From an uncultured Polaribacter sp. (lineage in GTDB: Bacteria; Bacteroidota; Bacteroidia; Flavobacteriales; Flavobacteriaceae), in NCBI RefSeq assembly GCF_947495205.1, contig NZ_CANLXV010000012.1, positions 57,897 through 121,896 of the forward strand: a stretch of 64,000 nucleotides of DNA, in the 5' to 3' direction. A program made the translations under genes and the position numbers. Below, one piece after another: positions 1 to 13,400 of the stretch; positions within the stretch are counted from its first letter, which is position 1; the number at the start of each line of letters is the position of its first letter. The notes beneath the pieces are model-generated. The model ran no database searches and had not been told where the DNA came from. It saw only the letters and a list, made by a program, of their open reading frames with translations.

Positions 1-1
1 A

Positions 2-217
2 TTTAGAACAGATATTGATATTCAAAACGTTAAATGTCCAATCACGATTTTTCATGGTAATTTAGATAAAACTACTTCTTTTAAAGATTCAAAAGAACTT
101 TATACGTTTATAAATACCCAAAATAAAGAATTTGTAATGGTTAATAAAGGCACGCATCATAACATTAAGGATTTTGCTATTTATAAAAAGAAATTAAAAG
201 AAATTTTATATTCTTAG
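2..217 (+). CDS. alpha/beta hydrolase, C-terminal part (cut by window edge)
   Basis: The open frame enters from the left edge and ends in TAG at 215-217, leaving the last 71 residues. It shows a hydrophobic strand followed by HGNLD, which fits the strand-6 region carrying the catalytic acid of alpha/beta hydrolases, and later GTHHNI, which fits the loop with the catalytic histidine. The nucleophile elbow lies outside the window, so the substrate class cannot be judged. It is a serine-hydrolase-type fold by inference from these two motifs only. Confidence 0.6.
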   Translation, partial: FRTDIDIQNVKCPITIFHGNLDKTTSFKDSKELYTFINTQNKEFVMVNKGTHHNIKDFAIYKKKLKEILYS

Positions 218-240
218 TTTAGGATACATTTTTAATATTG

Positions 241-248
241 TATTTTTG
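241..248 (+). promoter_or_regulatory. candidate Bacteroidota -7 box for the aspartic-protease-like gene
   Basis: TATTTTTG matches the Bacteroidota -7 consensus TAnnTTTG exactly and lies 17 bases before the ATG at 266. No clear TTG -33 element sits at the expected distance, so this is a weak call. Confidence 0.35.
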
Positions 249-265
249 ATAGTTATAGAAAGGAT

Positions 266-715
266 ATGAAACGTGTAGAAAAGATTTTAAAGAAACATAA
301 ATACATTAGCATAAAACTTAAGCTAATTGCTACCAATCATTTAGAATTAAAAGCAAAAATTAATGGTGTTAAAGGTCGTTTTATTTTAGATACAGGTGCT
401 TCTAATTCTTGTGTTGGCTTAGATGCCATAGAAAATTTTAAATTGGTGGCGAAAGAAAGTGAAACAAAAGCGGCTGGGGCAGGAGCCACAGATATGGAAA
501 CTCAAATTTCTGAAAGCAATACTTTACATATTAATAAATGGAAAACCAAGAAATTGAATTTGGTTTTGTTTGATTTGTCTCACGTAAATACAGCACTAGA
601 ACATCACAATGCTAAAAAAGTAGATGGTATTATTGGTGCCGATATTTTACAAAAAGGAAAAGCTTTTATAGATTATAATAAGAAGTTATTGTATTTAAAG
701 AAAACAAAAAAATAG
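266..715 (+). CDS. retropepsin-like aspartic protease (clan AA)
   Basis: This 149-residue protein carries a DTGASN motif at residues 42-47, preceded by the hydrophobic strand RFIL, which is the active-site signature of retropepsin-like aspartic proteases. A second hydrophobic-Gly segment (GIIGADIL, residues 121-128) matches the conserved strand that follows in this fold. The length is that of a single retropepsin domain, so the enzyme would have to dimerise to supply two aspartates. There is no signal peptide or membrane segment, so a cytoplasmic location is likely. Substrate and biological role are unknown; proteins of this type are widespread in Flavobacteriia. It stands alone, 48 bases after the hydrolase gene and 73 before the next gene. 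Confidence 0.75.
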   Translation: MKRVEKILKKHKYISIKLKLIATNHLELKAKINGVKGRFILDTGASNSCVGLDAIENFKLVAKESETKAAGAGATDMETQISESNTLHINKWKTKKLNLVLFDLSHVNTALEHHNAKKVDGIIGADILQKGKAFIDYNKKLLYLKKTKK

Positions 716-788
716 AAATAGTTACAATTGTATAAAGATTTGTAATCAATAAGCGTAAACCTAAAATTAACATTTAAAAAATAGAAAT

Positions 789-1238
789 ATGAGTTTGCAA
801 AAACAAGTAATGGATAAAATGAAAGAAGCTATGAAAGCAAAAGATACAGTTGCATTACAAGCTTTACGAGCTGTAAAATCTGCTTTTTTATTAGCTAAAA
901 CAGAAACTGGTGTTCAATCTGAATTATCTGAAGAACAAGAAGTGAAAATTATTCAAAAACAAGTAAAGCAAAGAAAGGACAGTGCAGCAATTTTTGTAAA
1001 ACAAGGTAGACAAGATTTAGCAGCACCTGAATTGGCTGAATTGGCTATTTTAGAACAATTTTTACCAGAAGCACTTTCTGAAGATGAAATTGAAAAAGTA
1101 GTTGTTGCCACCATAGCAAAAGTTGGTGCTAGTGGAATGAAAGATATGGGAAAAGTAATGGGATTGGTATCTAAAGAATTGGCAGGACAAGCAGATGGTA
1201 AAACAATTTCTAGTTTCGTAAAAAAACACTTAGCTTAA
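789..1238 (+). CDS. GatB/YqeY domain protein
   Basis: The 149-residue protein aligns by eye with the YqeY family throughout: an N-terminal helix (MSLQKQVMDKMKEAMKAKD), the conserved segment ALRAVKSAF with a downstream E-x-G, the basic block KQVKQRKDSA, and the LEQFLPEALSEDEI stretch, ending in a small helical tail with GxADGKTISSFVKK. The domain is related to the tRNA-binding tail of GatB, the amidotransferase subunit that makes Gln-tRNA. The stand-alone protein is thought to bind tRNA, but its role is not established. It is followed closely by a tRNA-Arg gene, which may or may not be meaningful. It has its normal family length and is cytoplasmic. Confidence 0.88.
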   Translation: MSLQKQVMDKMKEAMKAKDTVALQALRAVKSAFLLAKTETGVQSELSEEQEVKIIQKQVKQRKDSAAIFVKQGRQDLAAPELAELAILEQFLPEALSEDEIEKVVVATIAKVGASGMKDMGKVMGLVSKELAGQADGKTISSFVKKHLA

Positions 1239-1275
1239 AAAGATTTTTTTTTTTGAATTTATATTAAAAAGTTTT

Positions 1276-1349
1276 GGCCCCGTAGTTCAACTGGATAGAA
1301 TATCAGATTTCGGCTCTGACGGTTATAGGTTCGAATCCTATCGGGGTCA
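1276..1349 (+). tRNA. tRNA-Arg (anticodon UCG)
   Basis: A complete cloverleaf can be drawn. The 7-bp acceptor stem GGCCCCG/CGGGGTC has one G-T pair, and the discriminator is A at 1349. The anticodon stem TCAGA/TCTGA closes a seven-base loop TTTCGGC with anticodon TCG, and the T stem ATAGG/CCTAT carries the loop TTCGAAT. The CCA end is not encoded. The anticodon reads CGA and possibly other CGN arginine codons by wobble. The gene is followed by a shared terminator at 1404-1438. Confidence 0.93.
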
Positions 1350-1403
1350 CTATTTTTAGCCTAGGCTTGTTTGAAAACTTTTCCTGTTTTCGAAATTTTA
1401 TGT

Positions 1404-1438
1404 AAAAAAAAAGCAACCATGAATTGGTTGCTTTTTTT
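1404..1438. terminator. bidirectional terminator between tRNA-Arg and the giant gene
   Basis: A-run, then GCAACCA (1413-1419), a five-base loop, TGGTTGC (1425-1431) and a T-run to 1438. The A and T runs extend the stem and give U-tracts in both directions. It would end the tRNA transcript on the plus strand and the 12-kb gene on the minus strand, whose stop is at 1456. Confidence 0.85.
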
Positions 1439-1455
1439 CGTTTAGTTTATTTCTA

Positions 1456-4400
1456 TTATTCAACTACTACTTTTTTATTAGATGCTCCTTTATTAGTATT
1501 CATTCTAATAATGTAAACTCCAGTAGGTAGTTTTTTATTAATTTTTAATTCATATTTTTCTTTTTGTTCTGTAATATTCCAAGAGGTAACTTTTTTACCT
1601 AGTAGGTTATATAATTGAACGTTATTAATAATTATTTCTTGTTGCTTAGTTATAACAACATTTTTGTTTTGGTTATCTAAGTAAGTCGTGGTAGCACTAC
1701 GAATTAGATTTTCTTCAATAGATAAAACTTCATTTTGAGATTTAAATGCAAGGAAGAATCTATTTGTGTATGTGCCAGGTTCTAATGAGATACTAGCCGA
1801 ATTTTCTTTAATATTATAAGATTCTCCGGTTACTTTATCAATGATAAATAAATCGTCGTTAAAATCTTTTAATTCATCAATCATTAAAACAACGTCACCT
1901 GAATAAGACATTCTAATTTCCATTGGTACTTCTAATTCATTAGAAATAGGTTGTACACCTGCAATTACAAAGTTTTGATCTAGGTTAGGAAATTTCCAAT
2001 AGAAATCTGTAGCACCAATGTCAAACATTTCTGCATCATAACCTTTGTCATAAGCAAAAGAGGTAAACGAGCTAAAAGATACAGCAATCTGTCTGTGGTA
2101 ATATCTATCATCTCTTGTGTCTTTAAAGTCCATACCTAATTTAATAACAGGTAAAAGATCTACATTTTCTTGAGAAGACTTTGCAATTTTATTTGTTTTT
2201 ACGTTAGATTTTAAAAAGACAGAATTTCCTGCTCCTTCTGTAACATACTCTCTTTGACTGTTATCAAAAGTAATAGTACCACCATCTGTATCTCCACCAA
2301 CAAAGAAACCTTGTCCTATAGCAATATATGATTCTGGTGCTGTGTAAGTGAAATCACCAGAATTACCAACGTTTGGTGCACAAGCTACTTGACCGTCCGT
2401 ATCTACAATGTTCAGGTAATCAATTTCAAGATTTTCGTTGTTTAAAAGTACTATTCTTATATCACTACCAGCTACCACACATTCGTTTAAAGTGAAAAAG
2501 CTAAATGCTGATCCTGTTGCAGGAAGTGTGAATGTAGTATTTCCAGGATTATTAGGATCTTCTAATAAGCTACCATTTTCCAAGATGTTTATATTAATTA
2601 CAGCTGCTGCTCTATATCTTATAACCAGGGTCTCTACGCTGCTAGTTATAGCTCTAAAGCTTATGGACGCGTTAGATGTAATTAATTCAGCAACATCAAT
2701 ATTTGTTGCACCGTCTATTATGTTTTTTATAGATCCATTAGAAATGGTTGCGTTTTCTGCTTGTATAATTCGGTTTACAGGTCCGCCGCTACCTGCAGCA
2801 TTTATAGCGCTTACTCCAGTTGCAATTGTTCTTGTTGCGTACCCACCAATATAGCCTGCAAAGTTGTGCCCAGAAGTGTCTCCTGAAGTATCTTGCTCGC
2901 TAACATGTTCCCAGAAATATAACACTCCAGTAATAGCATCTAAATTGTCTTCAATAAATTCTTTTACACTTATTGCAGAAGCATAAGGATTCGCTATTAA
3001 ATAAGACTCACTTGCGCCAATTGGAGCTGTTAAAGTACCATCTTTAGGAATTCCTGCAAATGTATAATTTTGAGGTCTACCAGGACCTTTAAATATAAAA
3101 CCATCTGCGTTTGCTAGTGTTCCTGTACTTCTTTTTTGAATCCAGTTTGCTCTACCGCCTGAGGCAGGTGCAAAACTGTACATCCAATAGTCTGCTAACG
3201 ATATTGGGTCTGTTGTATCTCCATCGAAACCGCCAACGTATGTAATGTTTTTTGCAATACCAGTATTACCAGCACCACCAACAATACCGTTAAAAGAGGT
3301 TGGATTTGTACCATCTTTTAAAATATCTGCAACTGTGTAAACTGCAGCGCCTGAGCTGCTAGTTACTGGAGAGCCGATATAATTGTATCTGAATAAACTT
3401 GGTACGGTAGAATTTTGGTCTACTAAAAACAAACCGTCACTATCTGCGGTAACTAAGCTTGCAGATTTATGTGTTTGTATTAATTGAGATCTACTGTCTC
3501 CAGAGACATCTATTAATCTAATTTCACCGTCAATAACTACATCATTAGTAACTACTAATAGGTTATTTGTAATACCTAATTTACGCGTATCATTTACCGT
3601 TAATTTTCTTGCACTTAACGTTTCTGAAGTTTGATTAAAATCTTCATCTACTATTACAAAACGAGAACGGTCTGGGATACCATTGTTCCATGAACCACCT
3701 GTTCTAGTTGTAACGTCTATTCTATGCAGTCCTAATAAAGTATTGGCGTCATTATTTGAACCTATAATCTCTGATACCAAAGGAGCATGTGGGTGTCTTC
3801 CTGCATTTGCAGGTGTTGATGGAGCACCAAAAATAGGTATAGCATCATCTATAAATGTTACCCATTCACTTGCAGTGTATGTTCTATTTGGTACTAAAGT
3901 CTCATCTATTCTTACTAATGAAGTATTGTCTGAGAATTCTGAAACAACATCAAAACGATTTGCCCACGAGGTAGCATCACCTGAACTAGATACTGTTATG
4001 ATATCATCTCCTCCTGTAATATTGGTTAAAGCATTGTTTTCTATTACTGTGGCAGTCGTAGTGGTATTAGCAGCAACTGTATTAGTAATATCTCTTGAAA
4101 CTGTATTTCCATCTCTAAATAAAACTGATTGACCGGGAGCAATTGCAGATGGAATTATAGTACTAGCATCTGGTGTAACACCTGTTTGATCTCCTGATTT
4201 ACCTTCATAAAGTTGAACATGAATTGTATTAGCAGCTACTGTATTAGTTGTACTAATATTAGTTATCTCAATCCAACGTTCTGTGCCAAATTGATATACT
4301 TGTGTAATCATGATATCTTCTGAAATAGCTGAATCTCTATAGTCAAGATCGCCAGTACCAGGGAAGTCATTATCAGCATCATTAAAAGCATTTTCTAAAG

Positions 4401-7400
4401 AAGTTGCATCTGTTACGGTAGTTGCTGTAGGACTTAATCCATCATTTACCGTAGAACCTTCTATTGCTGTATCGTCATTATCATCAAAAACGTCTACTAA
4501 ACCATCTCCATCTGTATCAGTTCCATTGAAAGTATCTCCATCTCCGTTTTCATTTATATCTAAAATACCATCATTATCTGCATCTGTATCTATGTAATCT
4601 GGGTTGTCTGTTCTATCTGTATTTACTGGATTTAAACCTACAATAGCCCCATTTTCATAATTATCATCTACACCGTTATTGTTAGTATCTGTAATACCAT
4701 TACCAACACCACTTGGTGCAATATATCCTGTTGAAGTTTGACCTTCTACATTATCTGGAATACCATCGTTATCTGCATCAATATCTAAGTGGTTTGGTAA
4801 TCCATCACCATCAGTATCTGCACTAACTCCATTTCCATCTACAAAAGTAACTGCAGCGTCATCTGATTTTCCATCATTATCAGCATCTGTTCCTCCTGTT
4901 TGTAAAAGTGCATCCGTTGCATCTTCTGCACCAGGAGTACCATCATCGTCTGAATCATAAATATCTGCCAATCCATCATTGTCTGCATCAGTTGTATCGT
5001 CTACTAAACCATTACGATCAGCATCTAAACCACCAGCTTCTACTAAATCAACAATACCATCATTATCTGAGTCTAAATCTAAATGATCTGGTAATCCATC
5101 TCCATCGGTATCTGCATTGATTGCTTCACCATTTATAAAAGTAATGGCAGCGTCATCTGCTTTTCCATCTCCATCTGTATCTGTTCCGCCTGTTTGTAGT
5201 AAGGCATCGTTTGCATCTTCTACACCGGGTATGCCATCGTCGTCAGTGTCATAAATATCTGACAATCCATCATTGTCAGCATCAGTTGTATTGTCTACTA
5301 AACCATCACCGTTGGTATCTATACCACCTGCTTCTACTAAGTCAGGAATACCATCGTTATCCGCATCTAAATCTAAATGATCTGGGAATGCATCTCCGTC
5401 AGTATCTGCATTGATTCCTTCACCATTCTCAAAAGTAATGGCAACGTCATCTGCTTTCCCGTCATTATCCGTATCTGTTCCTCCTGTTTGTAATAAGGCA
5501 TCAGTAGGATCTTCTACACCAGATGTACCATCATCGTCTGTATCATAAATATCAGCAAGACCATCATTGTCAGCATCAGTTGTATCATCTACTAAACCAT
5601 CTCCGTTTGTATCTATACCACCAGCTTCTACTAAATCAGGAATACCATCGTTATCGGCATCTAAATCTAAATGATCTGGGAATCCATCTCCGTCAGTATC
5701 TGCATTGATTGCTTCACCATTCTCAAAAGTAATGGCAACGTCATCTGCTTTTCCGTCATTATCCGTATCTGTTCCTCCTGTTTGTAATAAGGCATCAGTA
5801 GCATCTTCTACTCCTGGAGTACCATCATCGTCAGTATCGTATATATCTGCCAATCCATCATTATCAGCATCAGTTGTATTATCTACTAAACCATCTCCGT
5901 TGGTATCTACACCACCAGCTTCTACTAAATCAGGAATACCATCGTTATCGGCATCTAAATCTAAATGATCTGGGAATCCATCTCCGTCAGTATCTGCATT
6001 AATTCCTTCACCATTCTCAAAAGTAATGGCAGCGTCATCTGCTTTTCCATCATTATCTGTATCTGTGCCATCAGTTTGTAAAAGTGCATCCGTTGCATCT
6101 TCTACACCAGGAACGCCATCATCGTCAGTATCATAAATATCAGCAAGACCATCATTATCAGCATCAGTTGTGTCATCTACTAAACCATCACCGTTGGTAT
6201 CTATACCACCAGCCTCTACTAAGTCAGGAATACCATCGTTATCTGAGTCTAAATCTAGATGATTAGGGAATCCATCACCATCAGTATCAATAGAATTTCC
6301 ATCACCATCTAATATGTTTCCAGAAGCATCTGTTTCAACAAGAGCGATTCCATCAGTACCATTGCCTCCTGGACCATCTGAAGCATTTTCATCATAAATA
6401 TCAGCAAGACCATCTTGATCAACATCAGTTGTAGTATCTACTAAACCATCTCCGTTTGTATCTATACCACCAGCTTCTACTAAATCTGTAAGACCATCGT
6501 TATCTGAATCTAAATCTTTACTATCTAAAATACCATCATTATCTGTATCTCCATTAGGAAATGAATTTGGTTGCCCATCATTATCTGTGTCTGCACCCGT
6601 AACAATTAATGCATTTGCAGTATTGTCTGCTGTACCGTCGTTATTTGTATCTCCGTCAACAACATCATTAAATCCATCATTATCTGCATCTACAAAGTTA
6701 TCTGCTTTACCATCTCCATTAGCATCGGTTCCACCTGCCTCTACAACATCAGGAATACCGTCATTATCCGCATCTAAGTCTAAAGCATCTGGAATACCAT
6801 CTCCATCTGTATCTGGATTTGCAATTGCAGTTCCTCCTTCTGTTGTGTCATATACATCAGCTAAACCATCTCCATCAGTATCATCTGATAATGTACCGTC
6901 TGCATTTACATTATCTACGGTACCATTACCATCTGTATCTGTACCACCTGCTTCTACAAGATCTGGAATACCATCATTGTCTGAGTCTAGGTCTAGGAAA
7001 TCTGGGATACCATCTCTATCTGTATCTGAACTTGTATTACATTCTTCAGTAGAAGAAGCATAGCTTACATTATCTATATTTAAATTACTTGAAAATTCTG
7101 TATACGTAATTCTAATATCAGTTGCATTAGTGGTTAATGTGTAATTAGTTGTAATAAAAACATTTTGAGCCGAGAATGTAACATCTTGTGGATTTACAAA
7201 ATTTATACCATCTGTAGATTCTGTAATTGTCATTACATTCCTAGAATCAACATCAAATATTTCTGAAATAATCGCAATATTTGTACCCGCTTGCACTGGA
7301 GCAGAACCACTTCTTAAGGTAACTTGTAAAATTGATCCGTTTTCAAAAAGAGAAGCTGAATTATCATTTGCACCGTCTATGGCATCTTCTGGTCTTCCAA

Positions 7401-10400
7401 CACTATTTACCTCTGTAGCGGAGAAACCGTTAGCTCCAGGTATCACTGTTGCTGTACATTGCCCTTCTTCTGTATCTGGAATACCATCATTATCATCATC
7501 TAAATCTACATCATCAGGAACACCATCTCCATCATTATCATTATTTTCGCTATCTCTAAAATCTAGATCTCCAGCACCTGGATTGAAATCTCCATCAGCA
7601 TCATTATACGCTTCTTCTAGTGTAGTTGCATCTGTAACTGTAGGTGCTGTAGGACTTAATCCATCATTTACTGTAGCTCCAGCGATTCCAGAATCATCAT
7701 TATCATCAAAAGCATCTACTAAACCATCTCCGTCTATATCTGTTGCTGAGAAAGCGTCTGTATCTCCATTTTCATTGATATCTAAAATACCATCGTTGTC
7801 AGAATCATCATCTAAATAGTCTGGAATTGTGTCATTAGCAACATCTGTATTTACAGGTGCAGCACCTATGTTGGTTCCATCTTCATAATTATCATCAACA
7901 CCATTATTGTTAGCATCTGTAATTCCTGTACCTACACCACTAGGAGCTGTATATCCTGCTGAAGTTTGTCCTTCTACATTATCAGGAATACCATCATTAT
8001 CTGCATCAATATCTAAATGATTTAAGATACCATCGTTGTCTTCATCACCATTTGGTAAAGAGTTAGGAACTCCATCATTGTTGCTATCTGGTCCTGTAAC
8101 AATTAAAGCGTTTGCTGTATTGTCTGCTGTACCGTCGTTATTTGTATCACCATCTACAGCATCGTTGAAACCATCATTGTCTGCATCTGTAAAATTATCT
8201 GCTTTACCATCTCTATCTGCATCTGTAGCGCCAGCTTCTATAATATCTGGAATACCATCGTTATCTGAGTCTAAGTCTAAAGCATCTGGAATACCATCTC
8301 CATCTGTATCTGGATTTGTAATTGCATTTCCTCCTTCTGTGGTGTCATATACATCTGCTAAACCATCTCCATCAGTATCATCTGTTAATGTACCGTCAGC
8401 GTTAACATTATCTACGGTACCATTACCATCCGTATCTGTACCACCAGCTTCTACGATATCTGGAATACCATCGTTGTCTGAATCTAAATCTAAAGAATTT
8501 GGAATTCCATCGTTATCAGAATCATTATCGTTAAGGTCACAAGCTGAATTATTAAATATAGCAGCTCCTAATGCGTCTATACTAACATCAGGTATATCAA
8601 ATGTATTATCTCTAATATAGATACCTCCTGCTTGCTGTATCCCATCTGAATCTTGATCAATATCATTAGCCTGAAATGCTGATATTGAAGCATTGTACAA
8701 ACTAGATAAACGTTGGTACTCTCCAAAGTCGTTTAATGCTTCTGGTGAATCAGCACCTCCCTCATCAACTAGAGCAGAAACAGCATTAATACCAATGGAA
8801 AAACTACGCTCCGCATCTGTAAATATAAAAAAACCCGAAGGATTAGCTAACTGACCTCCATCATCAAATATTCCATCGTCAATCATTTGATCTATAGATT
8901 CTGGTAAGTGATCAAAATTCAAACTTGAATTATTAGGAAGGGCTATAGTTGGATTTGAAGTGTATCCTGAAACAATTGCAAAAGTATGACTCCCAAATCT
9001 CGCTGATACATTAGGCCCGCCATATTGAACTACTGCAATTTCCACATTACCCCTAACTTCTAAATCATCTGCAAGTTTTTGCAAAGATATTGTTAGGCTA
9101 GCTCTTTCTGCATCACTTATTGAGCCAGAATCATCGACAATAAACACCAATCTTGTTGCGCTTGAGGCATTACACACTGTTTCTACAGCATCTGGAATCC
9201 CATCATTATCATCATCTAAATCTACATTATCAGCAATACCATCTCCATCAGTATCAGTAATATCTCTATAATCAAGATCACCAGCACCAGGGAAGTCATT
9301 ATCAGCATCATTAAAAGCATCTTCTAAAGAAGTTGCATCTGTAACTGTATCTCCATTACCTAAACCGTCATTTACAATAAACCCAACATTATCATCAAAA
9401 ATATCATTTAAACCATCGCCGTCTGCATCTGCATTAATATCAGTTATATTGTTATTAGCACTATCTCCATTTTCTGCAATGTCTAAAATTCCATCATTGT
9501 CTGCGTCTGTATCTAAATAATCTGGGTTGTCTGTTCCATCTGTATTTTCAGGATTGATACCAATAATAGTTCCATCTTCATAATTATCATCAACTCCATT
9601 ATTGTTAGTATCTGTAATTCCTGAAGCTACACCACTAGGAGGCGTATAATCATTAGTTGTTTGAGCCTCTACATTATCAGGAATACCATCATTATCAGCA
9701 TCTATATCTAAATGATTTAAGATACCATCGTTGTCGGCATCACCATTTGGTAAAGAGTCAGGAACTCCATCGTTGTTGCTATCTGGTCCTGTAACAATTA
9801 AAGCGTTTGCTGTATTGTCTGCTGTACCGTCGTTATTTGTATTTCCATCTACAGTATCATTAAAACCATCATTGTCTGCATCTGTAAAATTATCTGCTTC
9901 CCCATCTCTATCTGCATCTATACCACCAGCTTCAACTACATCTACAATACCATCGTTATCTGAATCTAAGTCTTGTGCGTCAGGAATTCCATCTCCATCT
10001 GTATCTGGATTAGTAATGGCAGTTCCTCCCTCAGTAGTGTCATATAAATCTGCTAAACCATTTCTATCAGTATCATCTGTTAATGTACCGTCAGCGTTAA
10101 CATTATCTACGGTACCATTACCATCCGTATCTGTACCACCAGCTTCTACGATATCTGGAATACCATCGTTATCTGAGTCTAAATCAAATTGATTAGGAAT
10201 ACCATCGTTATCTGAATCACATGATACAACAATTGCATCTACTTGAAAATCTGTTATACTTGGAGGATCTGTTTTTGTTATTCTTAAATACCTAAAAGCA
10301 ATATTAGCTGTAATTACATCTGTTTGAAAAGATAGTACCTGGTTAGTTTCTGGTAGATTTGGATGAGTTGTAAAATTAGAATTAACTTCTGACTCACCTA

Positions 10401-13400
10401 TTACCATAATTGCTGTACCATTTTCTCCATCTCTTTTTCTCCATGTTATACGATATTCTGTTCCTGCTGGATATACTCGGCCAAAATCTAAAACAAATTC
10501 GTTTCCGTTAACATTTATTTGTGCAAATTGGCCATCTGGTTCTCCTAATACATTATTAGGATCTATTACTCCACTTTGAGATACTAAAGTTGCCGAGGAA
10601 CATGCTGAGTTTTCATCTACATCTGGAATACCATCATTATCATCATCTAAATCTACATTGTCAGGAATACTATCTCCATCATTATCATCATTTTCACTAT
10701 CTCTATAGTCCAGATCTCCAGCACCAGGGAAGTCATTATTAGCATCATTAAAAGCGTCTTCTAAAGAAGTTGCATCTGTAACTGTATCTCCGTTACCTAA
10801 ACCATCATTTACAATAAACCCAGCATTATCATCAAAAATATCATTTAAACCATCGCCGTCTGCATCTGCATTAATATTAGTTATATTGTTGTTAGCACTA
10901 TCTCCATTTTCTACAATGTCTAAAATTCCATCATTGTCTGCGTCTGTATCTAAGTAATCTGGAATTGTGTCATTCGTAGCATCTGTATTTACAGGTGCAA
11001 CACCTATGTTGGTTCCATCTTCATAATTATCATCAACACCATTATTGTTAGCATCTGTAATATTTGTACCTACACCAGTAGGAGCTGTATATCCTGCTGA
11101 AGTTTGCGCTTCTACATTGTCTGGAATACCATCATTATCAGCATCAATATCTAATTGATTTAAGATGCCATCATTGTCAGCATCACCATTTGGTAAAGAG
11201 TCAGGAACTCCATTATTGTTGCTATCTGGTCCTGTAACAATTAAAGCGTTTGCTGTATTGTCTGCTGTACCATCGTTATTTGTATCGCCATCTACAGCAT
11301 CGTTGAAACCATCATTGTCTGCATCTGTAAAGTTATCTGCTTTACCATCTCTATCTGCATCTATACCACCAGCTTCAACTACATCTACAATACCATCATT
11401 GTCTGAGTCTAAGTCTTGTGCGTCAGGAATACCATCTCCATCTGTATCTGGATTAGTAATGGCACTTCCTCCTGCTGTGGTGTCATATACATCTGCTAAA
11501 CCATCTCCATCAGTATCATCTGATAATGTACCGTCTGCATTTACATTATCTACTGTACCATTACCATCTGTATCTGTACCACCAGCTTCTACGATATCTG
11601 GAATACCATCGTTGTCTGAGTCTAAATCTAAATGATTTGGGATACTATCACCATCGGTATCAGATACAAAGCAATATTTTAATTCAAATAATTGCATAGT
11701 AACATTTCCAGGACCAGTTGGTGGAATAGATTTACCCGCTGCAATTATAATTTGGTTTAGAGGTCCAGAACTTGAAACAATAACGCTATTATTTGGACTA
11801 TTAGAATCTGAAGAAGTACTGTTTACCGTTTGTCCTGTTATTGTAAAGGATCCATTGGGTAAATTATTGTTTGTGATATTTAAGGGAGTATTGGTTCCAT
11901 TTAACTCTCCAATAAATTGAACTCTATCATTAATATCTATACCACCCCACTTAAATTCAACACTGTATACTGGTTGAGAAAAAGTTATTGTATAAACTGC
12001 AACACTGGTACTAGCTGCATCTGCAGGATAAAATGATCCAGCTGGAAAGCTAGTATTCTTAGGTTGTACATTAATATAATTGCCATCTATACCCATAGTT
12101 GAACCAACACTAGCAACACCACTACTCCAAGTAGCAGAATTAGTAACTTGATATGCAAAGGTTGCATTTATACCATTAAAAGAATATAAATTTGAAACTG
12201 AACCAGAGGCAGCACTATCTGTTGCAGTACCAGTACTAGCTTGCGTAAAAGTTTGTCCTAAATTTATAAAAGTTGAAGAAGGACAGTTTTGTTCATCTAT
12301 GTCAAGGATACCATCATTATCATCATCTATATCTACATCATCAAATATGCCATCTCCATCGTTATCGTTATTAATAGCTGGAATGTTTACAGATAAATTA
12401 GCAGTTTCTGATGTTGCAGGTAGAGGGTTACCGTCTAACGTATAATTATCTTGTATCGTATAAGGAATACTTTCTATACCAACAAACCCCGAATTAGGGC
12501 TAAAAGTAACATCGCCTGAACCATTTACTGTCCAAGATCCATTAGTAGAACTAAAACTGGTTTGTTGTCCTGGTGTTGATGGGTCTAAATCTATAGTACC
12601 TTCAACCACAGCACCATTATCTGTGTCGTTACCATCTATATTAGGCAAGATTACGTCTGTGTTTACCGTAGTGGTGGCTGAATCATTTACAGCAACGGGT
12701 ACGGGGTTAACTGCATTTAGAGTAATGGAAACCTGAACTGTTTCTAGTAAAGGAACTGTAGCTGGTGTTGCTGTAAAACCACCATTATTACCTGGTCTTA
12801 AAATAAGGCCTTGGTTTATTGCAGTGGCTGTAAATCTTATTCGACCTGTATTCCAAACATCTTCTGTAGGCACTAGTGGAAAGGTTACTCCTGCTATATC
12901 AGCAAAAAATTCATCAATTAATACTCCAGCATACACTCCTGCATTAGTCCCATTTGCATTATCCCCATCTGCATTAGAAAGGGTTGTTAAACTGTAAACA
13001 ATTACTTCGTATTCTTGCCCAATTGTTAAACCACTTAAATTAGTTGTTAACCGTTCTTCTATACCTCCCGTACCTAAATCTCTTAAAGATAACCAATTAT
13101 TATGATTATTGGGAGGTAAAGGTAATTGAGAAACCCAAGTAGCTCCTCCTCCAGCACCAGCTTGTCCAGTTAATGCAGCTGTCATAGAATTACTAATATC
13201 AGGTGTACCATTTAAGTCTATCCAGCCAGTTGGTGCACAATCACCACAATTTGGGGTTCCATCTGTAGCAGATATTGTTTGTGCTTCTGTTTTTTGCAAA
13301 AACAAAAAAAATAAAACAGGTGTTAACATATATAGAACTCTATTATAATTAAATATGTTATTAAATTGTTTAATTATATTAGAAACACTAAAGCAAGAAA

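Noticed and set aside
1276..1349. tRNA-Arg as an integration site for a mobile island that brought in the giant gene
   Set aside because: No integrase and no repeat of the tRNA 3' end were noticed nearby, and the giant gene is a typical flavobacterial surface protein.
4817..6286. Could the regular array be a CRISPR?
   Set aside because: The units are 294 bases, in frame and nearly identical over their full length, with no short repeat/unique spacer alternation and no cas genes.
4908..11635. Many open frames on the plus strand opposite the giant gene, rich in His/Leu/Gln or Ser/Pro
   Set aside because: They are antisense to the repeated DNA of the giant gene; their repetitive make-up follows from the 3-base-periodic repeats and they have no promoters or starts of their own.
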